Assembly (NCBI GenBank): GCA_030848705.1
Contig: CM061238.1
Span: forward strand, 79,632,685 to 79,696,684
DNA length: 64,000 nucleotides
Origin: Heracleum sosnowskyi
Lineage: Eukaryota > Streptophyta > Magnoliopsida > Apiales > Apiaceae
Reading direction: 5' to 3'
Part shown: positions 44,901 to 53,253 of the stretch, piece by piece
Numbering within the stretch: position 1 is the stretch's first letter
Layout: every line of letters begins with the position of its first letter
Made by a program: the position numbers and the translations under genes
Notes under the pieces: model-generated
The model's input: the letters and a program-made list of their open reading frames with translations, nothing else
The model's database searches: none
Told to the model about the DNA's origin: nothing

Positions 44901-45178
44901 AACTGACTGATGCTGAGAAGATTGAACGTCAGACCTTCCACAAATGAAACATCTTCAATGATAACATTTCCGTACTTTAAACAGCCATATCCTTTCGTAA
45001 CACCCTTGCTGTTATCTCCAAAGGTAACTACTGGGCCAACTTTCACAACCACATCTGATAGCAGGGCTCTATCTCCGGTCATATGCCTTGAACAGCCACT
45101 GTCAAGAATCCACATAACACGGTTTACCTGTTTAACTCCCTGCAATATCAGATTGATTAGTCCTTCCTCGGAGCCCAA
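41903..45178 (-). CDS. Pol polyprotein of element B (PR-IN-RT-RH)
   Basis: This is an open frame of about 1091 codons. It has protease ILDSGCSRHMTGD, integrase zinc residues (WLWHKKMSHLN, then CEACQKGKSKK) and the catalytic triad MDLFGPV, RSDNGTEF and GVVERKN. RT shows FLNGELDEEVYVEQPPGF and YVDDIIFG. RNase H shows TDSDYAGSVVDRKSTSG and AEAEYIAAG. It ends LGMLNSLSD. No catalytic change is seen. The apparent first codon is TTG, and the frame overlaps the gag end by about 20 nt in a different register. TTGCAGG lies just before the conserved pol segment (QGVKQVNRVMW). A GGGGGAG tract occurs in the integrase-RT linker (43633-43639). Confidence 0.95.
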   Translation of the reverse strand: MGSEEGLINLILQGVKQVNRVMWILDSGCSRHMTGDRALLSDVVVKVGPVVTFGDNSKGVTKGYGCLKYGNVIIEDVSFVEGLTFNLLSISQFCDRGYAVSFEREKCQITHKKNGKPALQGVRKGDLFIADLNSGFKDEVNCFYAKASSDDSWLWHKKMSHLNFKTMNSLVKRELVRGLPQMEFTQEGLCEACQKGKSKKASHKGTDTSSITEPLQLLHMDLFGPVNVMSMSKKQYALVIVDDYSKYTWVLFLHSKDETPFLVIGHVKLIELDSRFPVRAIRSDNGTEFKNAILTDFCADKGITRQYSAPRTPQQNGVVERKNRTLIEAARTMLSESKLPTYFWAEAANTACYTQNRTLINKDLMKTPYEIMNNKKPTVKYFHVFGAKCFVLIDDNVKRGKFDAKAQEAIFVGYSRRSYRVYLVGSHTVKESVNVTFDDTKFPSIQKEDSSEKLKFDNLPDSESDDEDPPEVIAGDDNNNDDNDHGDGGGNTGNNGDTTNTGEESSRQTGNNSGGANEGSASHSQHQSGFQGESSRSNLPRQTVWNRAHPFELIIGDPDVGVKTRRASQNECLFSAFLSKMEPKKTEEALTDPDWVIAMQDELNQFEQQQVWKLVPRPKNKKVVGTRWVYRNKLDDDGIVTRNKARLVAQGYSQAEGIDYDETYAPVARLEAIRMFLAFAAYSNFKVYQMDVKSAFLNGELDEEVYVEQPPGFENQELLDFVYFLFKAIYGLKQAPRKWYDTLSGFLLENGFVRGIIDKTLFSKKHKNDMILVQVYVDDIIFGSTNDNLCKRFAELMQSKFEMSMMGELKFFLGLQVSQRSNGIFICQSKYLKELLKKYHMEDSASARTPSSTTIKLGASDKSIKVDVTSYRGMIGSLLYLTASRPDIMYATCLCARFQADPRDVHLVAVKRILRYLKGTPNLGIWYPKDSGFNLVGYTDSDYAGSVVDRKSTSGSCQFLGGRLISWYSKKQQTVSNSTAEAEYIAAGSCCAQILWIRNQLKDYDFALDKIPIFCDNTSAIAISNNPVQHSRTKHIDIRYHFIREHVMNGTVELHFVPTEEQTADIFTKSVDESTFIKLVGKLGMLNSLSD

Positions 45179-47139
45179 AATTGATTGGGTCCGGCATACT
45201 TAAAGAACTGGCCTTTGTCAGGCAAAACAACATTTCTAACTAAAACTACTTCAACCTCTTTCACATAAGAGCGTTTCCATTTATAGCCAGCCTTAACACA
45301 TTTCTGAGTAGGCTTAGGGATAAATGAATCCACTTTAATATTAGGAGGATTAGCAGTCTTAGCTTTAACATGCTTCTTACTATTAACATGTTGACGTGGA
45401 GAAGTCTTATCACTAGATACATGCTTACTATTAAAATAAGCATACATAACATTGAAAGCACAAGACATGCAATTATCCACACCACATGCTTTATGAGAAG
45501 AATTAATAATAGGCATGTTAGAACAATTGTTTTGATCCAACTTATGGATATCTGATTTAGTCTTTTTAGTTGTAGCAACTTTAACTGGAATATCAGATAT
45601 GCACTTTTTGGATTGCTCAGCTTCTAAAGCAACATCTTCTTCATGAATCTCCTCAGCAATGATGATAGAGTATTCATTCATAGGCTCTGCCTCAGACTCC
45701 TTACAGAAGGGTGTTTTAATACCCTTAAGTATATATGGAACAGCCTTCCCTTCAGATTTGAACTTACAAGGGTAATTAATTCCAAGAAGTCCAATAGCCT
45801 CATTATAATCATACCCTATACTGACATGATTACCAACAGCTTGCTTATTCAGAATTTCTTTAGCAGTCTTACAAGAACTGAAATAAGCATTAGCTTTGGT
45901 CTTAAGCTCACTAATCTGATCTTTAAGAATGGTTTCCAGTTGAATATAACATTTAACCCTATTCTCAAGAAAAGCAATTTTCTCAGTAAGTTCATCCTGA
46001 TTAACATGCACAAGTTTCAATTCTTTTAATTCCTTTTCAAGATTTGTGTTTAAAAGATTTATTCTATCATTTTCAGTGCGTGCACAACTTATGGTGCCAC
46101 CAAGATGATAAATCATTTCAGCGTCAGTAAAGGTTACCTCTGACATGTATCTGGATGAAGTGCTTTCCTCTTTAGCCATTAAAGCAAGGTTCCCAATCTC
46201 ACCTGCTTCTTCATCACTGTCAGTGTCATCCCAACTCTTTCCCTCAGCAACATAGGCCTTCCCAATCTTGTTCTTCTTGCTAGAATCAAATGTGTTTCTA
46301 GTCACTTGCTTTGGCTTTCTGCACTCAGTAGCAAAGTGACCCAACTCATTGCAATTGTAGCATCTGATTATACTCCTGTCCACAGTTCCAGTTTTGTAGC
46401 CACCCCTTGTGCCACTTGAAGATGAAGATCCACCTCTCTGAAATCTGGGTCTGAACTTAAGATTGGGATTCCTCTTGAATCTAAACTTCCCAAATTTCCT
46501 GACTATCAAAGCCAAGTCACCATCCTCCAGCTGATCAAGTTCTTCTAAATAATAGAAGTCACCACCAGATTGATCAATGGATGTTAATCCATATTCAGCA
46601 TCAATAACATTCATGTGAGAACTAGAAGGTTGAACAGCCTTCACTTCCAGTCTCTGTGGGACTTCAGCAGCCAATGCAGTAGAGGTACCAACAATTTTCC
46701 CAGTTCCATACAGCTCCCTTTGTTGAATCTGCTCCAGCTCATAGGTCTTCAGCACACCATACAATCTCTCCAAAGCAATCTCATTCATATCTCTTGCTTC
46801 TCTAATGGCAGATATTTTGTGCTCCAAATGAGGTGGTAGGGTAAGAAGGAACTTCTTATTAATCTCCTTGTTGGTGTAGTGCTTCCCATTGAGATTCAGA
46901 TCATTGATTAATTTGTTGTATCTTTCAAAAACCTGAGAGATACCTTCACCAGGGTTTGATCTGAAATGCTCATATTGTGAAGTGAGAATTTCCAGCATAT
47001 TCTCCCTAACTTCTTCTGTCCCCTCATTGATTATCTCTATGGTTCCCCAAATATGTTTGGCAGTTTCACAATTTAGGACATGATTATGCATGATAGGATC
47101 AAGACTCTCAATTGGATCTTTGATTTGTATATTAATCAA
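45157..47139 (-). pseudogene. Gag of element B, N-terminus missing
   Basis: The frame is open from TTG at 47139 to TAA at 45157-45159, with no ATG at the start. The first residues (IQIKDPIESLDPIMHN) align with about residue 95 of A's gag, so the first 95 or so codons and the leader are absent. The frame begins only a few bases after the primer site. What remains is the rest of the gag domain (TAKHIWGTIEI, then LTLPPHLEHK), one zinc knuckle CYNCNELGHFATEC, a coiled-coil-like region and a degenerate Cys motif (CMSCAFNVMYAYFN). The first in-frame ATG is at about residue 17. Confidence 0.8.
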
Positions 47140-47141
47140 AA

Positions 47142-47155
47142 GGCTCTGATGCCAA
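47142..47155 (-). other. Primer binding site of B (tRNA-iMet type)
   Basis: On the minus strand TTGGCATCAGAGCC adjoins the 5' LTR. It differs at one position from the canonical TGGTATCAGAGC of element A. Confidence 0.85.
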
Positions 47156-47156
47156 T

Positions 47157-48480
47157 TGTTAGGTCCTGATAAGTTTGTAGAAGGGGGGTTGAATACAAAC
47201 TATACCGTTTTATCGAAATTTGTTCGTTTAAGATTAAACAATTTAGAACAAATTAATGCGGAATAAAAACTGAAACAATATTCAAGTTAAATAGAAACTC
47301 TATTAAACTTGAGAGGTGTTACAATTTTGATCACTGATTACAAAGAACTTAATAAAACAAATCTAGAATAAATTCGACATGAATTTATCTATTTTTGTAA
47401 TAAAAAGGATCGAATACTAAAAAGTAGTTCGATATAAAATCTAGGGATTATGATCCGCTAGAAAGCTAAAGCAGTACAAGAGATTCAGTTCCTATGAATT
47501 AAATGTTATGAACCAAACAAGAATTAATTCTCCTGAAGAAATTAATGCCTTTGCCGTTTGAAGAAGTAATGAAGACAGAGAGAGAAATGTAATGTTTTTA
47601 AGGTTTCTGTGTCTTTTCTTTCTTCAGTTGTGTTTTTGTAATAAAGTCTCCTGCCTTGTCTTTATATCAATTGCTTTTCTTTTAACTCCCACGTGCAGGC
47701 CACTTCAACAGAATAGATTAAGCCTTGGAAGACTTACAGAAAAACAATCCAATTTGCCTTGGAAGACTTTCGGGAAGACAATCTTTGTGCTAAGAAGACA
47801 ATCGGTAAGACAAGGGAATGACCTAGGAAGACTTTCGGGAAGACTCACTTGTGAGTCTTCCTAGTTCATTTTTCTAAGTCTTCCTAGTTCAAACCTAAGT
47901 CTTCCTAGTTCATTTTTATTCTAATTTAAATAATTAACTAAATAAATTATGTATTAATTTAATTCTTTGCAGAATTAAATTAATAAATAATATACTTAAT
48001 AATATTAATTATTTATAAGAGAATAAATAGAATTAGTTGACTTCTCAATTAAATCCAGAATCACTTAAAAATTAGATAAATAACAAACACAATAGTACGT
48101 TGACACTCGATGCACTGTCTGGTTCATGAGTGACTAACGACAATGTCTGTTCTTTATCTGTTTGACTTTAAACAGTGATTCACTTCCTTCTCATTCAAGA
48201 ACTCCGTGATCAGTATCTTTTTCTGTCACCACTTGAAATCTCTGTCACTTTAATAAATCCACTGAGCTTGAATACTTCATTGAGGCTTGATCAATAAATT
48301 GAGCTTCTTTCAATGTAGAATCACTTCAAGTCTGTAGATGACTTTAATCTTCATTCTTTGACAGATATAATCTTCTGAGATTCCTGTGACAATTGATTTT
48401 TATTATTTACTTATTACATCTTAATTAAAGTTGAGTAGAATCCTCGGTGTTTACAAATAGGACTAGACATATGCCTTTCA
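47157..48480 (-). repeat. 5' LTR of element B
   Basis: No difference from the 3' LTR was found by eye over 1324 bp. The B motif copies are offset by 11,563 from those listed for the other LTR (first at 47727). Confidence 0.95.
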
Positions 48481-48593
48481 CTAACGATTAGATATTGGAT
48501 GACCAAACTACGGAGGACCAGACTACAAACCCACTACAAGTCGACTACAAAAACTTTTAATATTTCCTCTTTAATATAATAGTATATAATAGA

Positions 48594-49056
48594 TAGATAA
48601 TAAATTGATAGATAATTTATGTCCCATGTTGGGCTATTAATAATATAACTAGCATGAAAACCCGTGCAAGGCACGGGTCACTATCTAGCATAATTGTTTT
48701 AACTTCTAAGTAGTTCGGTGTTTATGATAATTTATAGATCGTTTGACAAACGTCTCATTGTGGGTACAAAAGCTGGACTTGATCTCTGTAGTGAGATAGT
48801 TAGCGTTGAAAAGTATCCTTGGTTGAGGTGTTTTTGAGTTAAGAAATGAGTAAATTCGATACTTATGAATTTTCTAGTATGTTCACGTGAATTAAGTACC
48901 TTTCCAATCAAATCAATGAGAACCGTTAGATCCACAGTCGTTAGATCTTTCCAATCAAATCAATGGGAACCGTTAAATAAAATACTACAAATTTTATATA
49001 GAGTACCTTTTATATTTTTTATAACTAAAATTTCTCTTTTCTAACAACATTATCTA
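48594..49056 (-). repeat. Helitron-like 3' end and AT-rich body
   Basis: On the minus strand a perfect hairpin CCCGTGC-CTT-GCACGGG (48677-48661) is followed by TTTTCATG and CTAG (48652-48649) with a flanking T. The body extends to higher coordinates. A matching 5' end is not certain. No gene is seen. Confidence 0.45.
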
Positions 49057-49600
49057 TCTATACTATTATATAATAGACAGAACAATAAAAGTTTGGTTGG
49101 TAGTCTGGTCCCCATGGTTTGTTCACTCATTCCACAACCGTTAGATATTTTCAATCAAATCAATTAGAACTGTTAGATAAAATACTAAAAATATTATATA
49201 GAGTACCTTTTATATTGTGTAATATAACTAAAAATATTATATAGAGTACCTTTTATATTTTTTCATATAAGTTTTACAAATAAGGACAAAATCCTAAAAA
49301 TATTATATAGAGTACCTTTTATATTGTGTATAACTAAAAATATTATATAGAGTACCTTTTATATTTTTTCAACTAATTTTTTTCATATAAATTTTACAAA
49401 TAAGGACAAAATAGAAATCAATTAGAACAGTTAGATAAAATCCTAAAAATATTATATAGAGTACCTTTTATATTTTTTTATAACTAAAAATATTATATAG
49501 AGTACCTTTTATATTTTTTCAACTAATTTTTTCATATAAGTTTTACAAATAAGGACAAAATAGTAGAATACTACAGTCTTATCATCCATGATTAAGCGAC
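49057..49600 (+). repeat. Helitron-like 5' end followed by tandem AT-rich units
   Basis: TCTATACTATTATATAATAG with a flanking A starts at 49057, followed by the TAGTCTGGTC segment common to the other copies. Four or five irregular tandem copies of TATTATATAGAGTACCTTTT (about 49195-49520) follow, some with an extra CAACTAATTTTTT and AAGGACAAAAT segment. No hairpin plus CTAG terminus was found for this copy. Confidence 0.45.
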
Positions 49601-50074
49601 TTCTTATCTTCCCCGTACATCCTATATACACGGGTTATATATTGTATATACATGATTATCTTTTTTACCTCTTACTCAATGCAACAGCTTTTGTCTTAGA
49701 ATCCTAGCTGAATTCTCTTCGTTTTTTATGTATATTTTCATCTCTACTTAACTCAGGGTGATTAAAATGGCCTTTTCATTTTATTATGTGACCTTGACTC
49801 TTGATGTTGTTGGCATTACATAAAAAATAATCCGACAAGTTGGGGGCGGTCAAGGCCACGTCCGGTCTGAATGTAGGTTCGCCCCTGCACACATATGTGT
49901 ATGATTCACAACATATGTGCCTTTGTGCTTAGTGGTATGAAAATGATATACAAGTTAAAGATATAACATAAGTTCAATTTAGCTACAAAATTATTTTTAT
50001 ATATATTGAAGTTAAATAAAATGTCTTTTATCAAATGACACTCACATATTTCGCGTGAAGTTCTAAAAATCTGT
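49601..50074. other. AT-rich sequence without recognised features
   Basis: No ORF, terminal repeat or RNA gene is apparent. The right part (about 49890-50070) may be the decayed edge of the repeat described next. Confidence 0.4.
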
Positions 50075-50750
50075 GATTTTATAGTCTAGTGATATAAAGA
50101 TGTTTCAGTTAATAGATAAACTAAAGTTCAATTTCTACGAACAATTTTTTCTAATAAATAATAAACACAGGGGCAAGTTAGTCAGTTCAAATCATGCACA
50201 AAATATCTCATAGTTAAATTATCTCAACAATTATAAGATTATGTTAATTGATATAATAATAGATACCAAATACTCCTCTACTCAAGCGACACACACATAT
50301 ACATATAATGTGTTTGATATAGAACATGTATGACTTAGTAGTGCTATGGTAGGGAGATGAGCAAATTAGTGCATAAACCCAAGTTCGATTCCATTCATTA
50401 ACAATTTTTTTTAGAAAAAAGAGTAAACACAAGGGAAATTTAGATATTTTAAATTAAATAAAATATTTCACTAATTTAGATTAGATTAAATGTCTCATGA
50501 ATAATTGCTTTTATTGGGCTATAATAAAATTGATATATAATAATAATAATACCAAATATTTATTTACTCACGCGACACACACACATATGATGTGTGTAAT
50601 TGACAACACATATAATTGAGTGGTGTGGTGGTAAGAGGAGGTGCAAATTATTGTATAAACCCAAGTTTGAATCCACTCAACAACAATTTTTTTTAAAATA
50701 GTAAACACAAGGGCAATTTGGATATTTCAAATGCATTAAAATGTCTTGCC
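50075..50750 (+). repeat. Three diverged copies of a SINE-like unit
   Basis: Similar segments begin near 50075, 50320 and 50605. Each has a GTGGT- or GCTATGGTA-type stretch, then an AAACCCAAGTTCGATTCC-like block (about 50371-50388, 50655-50672; weaker AAGTTCAATTTC at 50125), then AACAATTTTTT and TAAACACAAGGGCAA. The second block resembles a Pol III B box (GTTCGATTCC), which suggests a tRNA-derived SINE. No typical tail or target duplication was established. Confidence 0.35.
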
Positions 50751-51244
50751 AATTTAGCATGAATAAAATGTGCCACCAATTAACTGACCCATGTTGGGCT
50801 ATTATTAATAGAAAGATAGATAGATAAATTAGACACAACCGATAATCAAAGATAAATAAGAACCTATATAATACTTCTTCTTTTTTTGAAATAAAAGAAC
50901 CTATAATACTTCACTCCACAAGGTGGTATATAGATGTATATAGCTAACTATAATTAATTTTATTAATTATTCAATTTGACTTATTGATTTCAATTAGACA
51001 CAGTCGGCAATCAAAGATAATAAAAATACATGATACTTTTAGCAAGTTGTATCTAAACACTTTCCTAGTAACTTAACTAAAATAAATTTATACCTTTTAC
51101 GTTCTAATAATTTCGCTAAATATTGGATTTTAGCAATAAGATAACATTTGAAGTATAAACATTTTTGAGTATAAGATTAAAATGTAAATGAGTTGAATGA
51201 TCTTAAATATTTTCAAATAATTGATGTTTGATTTTTTGTGGTAC
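50751..51244. other. AT-rich sequence without recognised features
   Basis: Two similar ATTAGACACA-CAATCAAAGATAA segments lie at about 50830 and 50992. Nothing coding is seen. It ends at the target site (ACTTT) of element F. Confidence 0.4.
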
Positions 51245-51249
51245 ACTTT

Positions 51250-51753
51250 TGTTGTGGATTAAAAAACGTACTTGTATAATTAATGCTAAGGTTTAATGAG
51301 CTTCGAGCTTTAATGGCTGCACTCGTGTTTCCGGACTAAATTGGTCCTCACAAGATGCCTACGTATCTCAATTAATGTTGAGAATCAAGCCAAAGACGTA
51401 GTTCTGATTGTAGGATCATGGACCTTATATAGGCGTCTAGAGCCTTGTATTTATGGTATGTTTAGAAGTCTTAGCGAATAAGTCTCCTTTTTGATATTGG
51501 ATAAGCATTGTATTGCTTGTAGGATAAGTCTTTTTCTTGTCGATAAAGGCTATGACTCATTAATTGCCTTTGATTGGGATTCTGGATCCCTCTTTGACCA
51601 ATTTGCCATAATTTGGACTCTTTTTATGAGCTGTATATTTTCCCTATTCATTAATTACGAAATTAATGAATAATTAGGGTGTCGGGCCTTAAATACCGGC
51701 CTTTTAATTGAATCAGCAATTATATTTCTATAATTAATTTTCTATCCATATCA
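51250..51753 (-). repeat. 3' LTR of element F
   Basis: On the plus strand it runs from TGTTGTGGATTAAAAAACG to CATATCA. A minus-strand TATA box (CTATATAAGG) lies at about 51424-51433. Any short ORF here is a by-product of LTR sequence. Confidence 0.95.
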
Positions 51754-51769
51754 TTTGCCCCCCAACTTC
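51754..51769 (-). other. Polypurine tract of F
   Basis: GAAGTTGGGGGGCAAA on the minus strand abuts the 3' LTR. Confidence 0.9.
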
Positions 51770-51954
51770 TAGGAAAATCTCTCTTAGATTATCGTAGAAG
51801 TTAGTTTATTCGGGAGTTACGAAATTTTCTTCCGTATTGTGGCTTGGTTTGACGAACATATAATTCTAAACCAATTTTGTAATTTCCAAAACAGGAATCG
51901 GGATTTTTTATCAATTCCATAGGAGATAAATCAATTTTTTGATTTTTTAGTTCA

Positions 51955-52590
51955 TTTTCGACCAGGATCCTGGTCGAATTCGACCTTGATTTTATCTCCT
52001 GGTCGAACTCCTTCGACCAGGATTCTGGTCGAAATTTGCTTCCATTTTGCCACCTGGTCGAATGATTTCGACCAGGTTTCTGGTCGAAGTTCATTGTCAG
52101 TTTGCCTCCTGGTCGAATGCTTTCGACCAGGTTTCTAGTCGAAGTAATGCCTCATTTTGCTTCCTGGTCGAGTGATTTCGACCAGGATTGTGGTCGAACA
52201 TGACTTCAGTTTTGGTGCCTGGTCGAATGATTTCGACCAGGATCATGGTCGAACATGACTTCAATTTTAGTGCCTGGTCGAAAGATTTCGACCAGGATCA
52301 TGGTCGAACATGACTTCAATTTTATTGCCTGGTCGAATGATTTCGACCAGGATCATGGTCGAACATGACTTCAATTTTAGTGCCTGGTCGAATGATTTCG
52401 ACCAGGATCATGGTCGAACATGACTTCAATTTTAGTACCTGGTCGAATGATTTCGACCAGGATCATGGTCGAACATGACTTCAATTTTAGTGTCTGGTCG
52501 AATGATTTCGACCAGGATCATGGTCGAACATGACTTTAATTTTGGTGCCTATTCGAACTCATTCGACCAGGATTCTGGTCGAATACTTGG
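51955..52590. repeat. 55-bp tandem array with embedded CCTGGTCGAA hairpin
   Basis: About eleven units are present with a period near 55 bp (for example 52218, 52273, 52328, 52383). Each contains CCTGGTCGAA, a 4-6 base spacer and TTCGACCAGG, then ATCATGGTCGAACATGACTT. The most regular copies are in the middle and divergent ones are at both ends. Isolated TTCGACC-type pairs continue to about 52770. The array lies between the 3' LTR and the promoter of the antisense gene. Known precedent: 3' untranslated regions of Tat/Ogre-type elements often hold tandem repeats that seed satellites. Confidence 0.95.
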
Positions 52591-52922
52591 TTCGTTACAT
52601 ACTTTTAAGGCCCACATATATTGGGCTCAATTTGGGCCTAAGGCTTTTATTTAACAATCGGGCCTTCAACTCTCTTCTTAATAATTGGGCTTTTAGCCTT
52701 TCGACCAAATTTTTGGTCGAATACGAGAGCCATTTTGGGCTTTATTCGAACTTATTTGATCAGAATTTTGATCGAAAATGTGATTCGTTTTTGTAATGGG
52801 CTTAGTTGGGCCCAAGGCTTTCACTGTTCAAACTCAGTAATTTGGGCCTTTAGCCTTTTATGGGCCGTACCGGCTAATGCCGGTTGCCCTTCCTTCAACC
52901 GGCCCATTGACCGGCTGTCATC

Positions 52923-53253
52923 CCTATATAAGGGTGAGTTATCATTTGTTTCCATTCATTCTTCACACTCTACTTTCTCAAAAGTTACTCTGCTAAATTC
53001 TCTCCAAAGTTTTCTCCAAATTGCTCTGCTACAGTTCTGTCACAAGACGATTCCCGGTGAGATTTTCCGTTGAATCTCACCGTTTTTCTGGGTTTTCGCT
53101 TGAAGATTTGAAGATTTCTTTGAAGATTCTGGGTTTCTTTGAAGATTCTGGGTTTTTTGTTGAAGATTTCTGGGTTCTTTTGAAGATTTCTGGGTTCCTT
53201 TGAAGATTTCTAGGCAATCTTTCTTGAAGATTTAAAGACTTTCTGGGTTAGAA
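52923..53253 (+). promoter_or_regulatory. Promoter and leader of the antisense gene in F
   Basis: A TATA box CCTATATAAGGG (about 52922-52933) is followed by a leader rich in CT and by five or six tandem copies of a GAAGATTTCTGGGTT-type unit (about 53098-53215) before the ATG at 53254. Confidence 0.6.

Larger units (their letters stand above)
35594..48480 (-). mobile_element. Copia element B (Sirevirus-like), very recent insertion
   Basis: 12,887 bp with 1324-bp LTRs (35594-36917 and 47157-48480) in which I see no difference. The target duplication is CTAAC (35589-35593 and 48481-48485). Read on the minus strand it has a 5' LTR, primer site, gag lacking its N-terminus, intact pol, a spacer, ORF3 with one stop, a polypurine tract and a 3' LTR. 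It is a relative of A and C. It landed in a Helitron-like repeat. Confidence 0.95.
34497..48593 (-). mobile_element. Helitron-like element, minus strand, split by copia B
   Basis: On the minus strand the 3' end is CCGTG-TGATG-CACGG, then TTTTAAG and CTAG at 34500-34497. The 5' end is TCTATTATATACTATTATAT at about 48593 with a flanking A. Without B (35594-48480) and one copy of its CTAAC duplication the element is about 1.2 kb (34497-35593 plus 48486-48593). The interior repeats TGCCCGTGATATTTTT-type units (about 34670-35230). No protein is encoded. Confidence 0.45.

Noticed and set aside
47139..47141. TTG as a genuine gag start in element B
   Set aside because: It lies only three bases past the primer site, and the homologous gag in A has about 95 more residues. 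A 5' deletion explains the frame better.
50371..50388. Possible tRNA gene
   Set aside because: A B-box-like block exists, but I could not fold a cloverleaf or find an acceptor stem, so only a SINE-like repeat is reported.
51955..52590. CRISPR-like regular repeat array
   Set aside because: Units are contiguous 55-bp tandem copies with near-identical intervening sequence, in a plant retrotransposon. There are no unique spacers.
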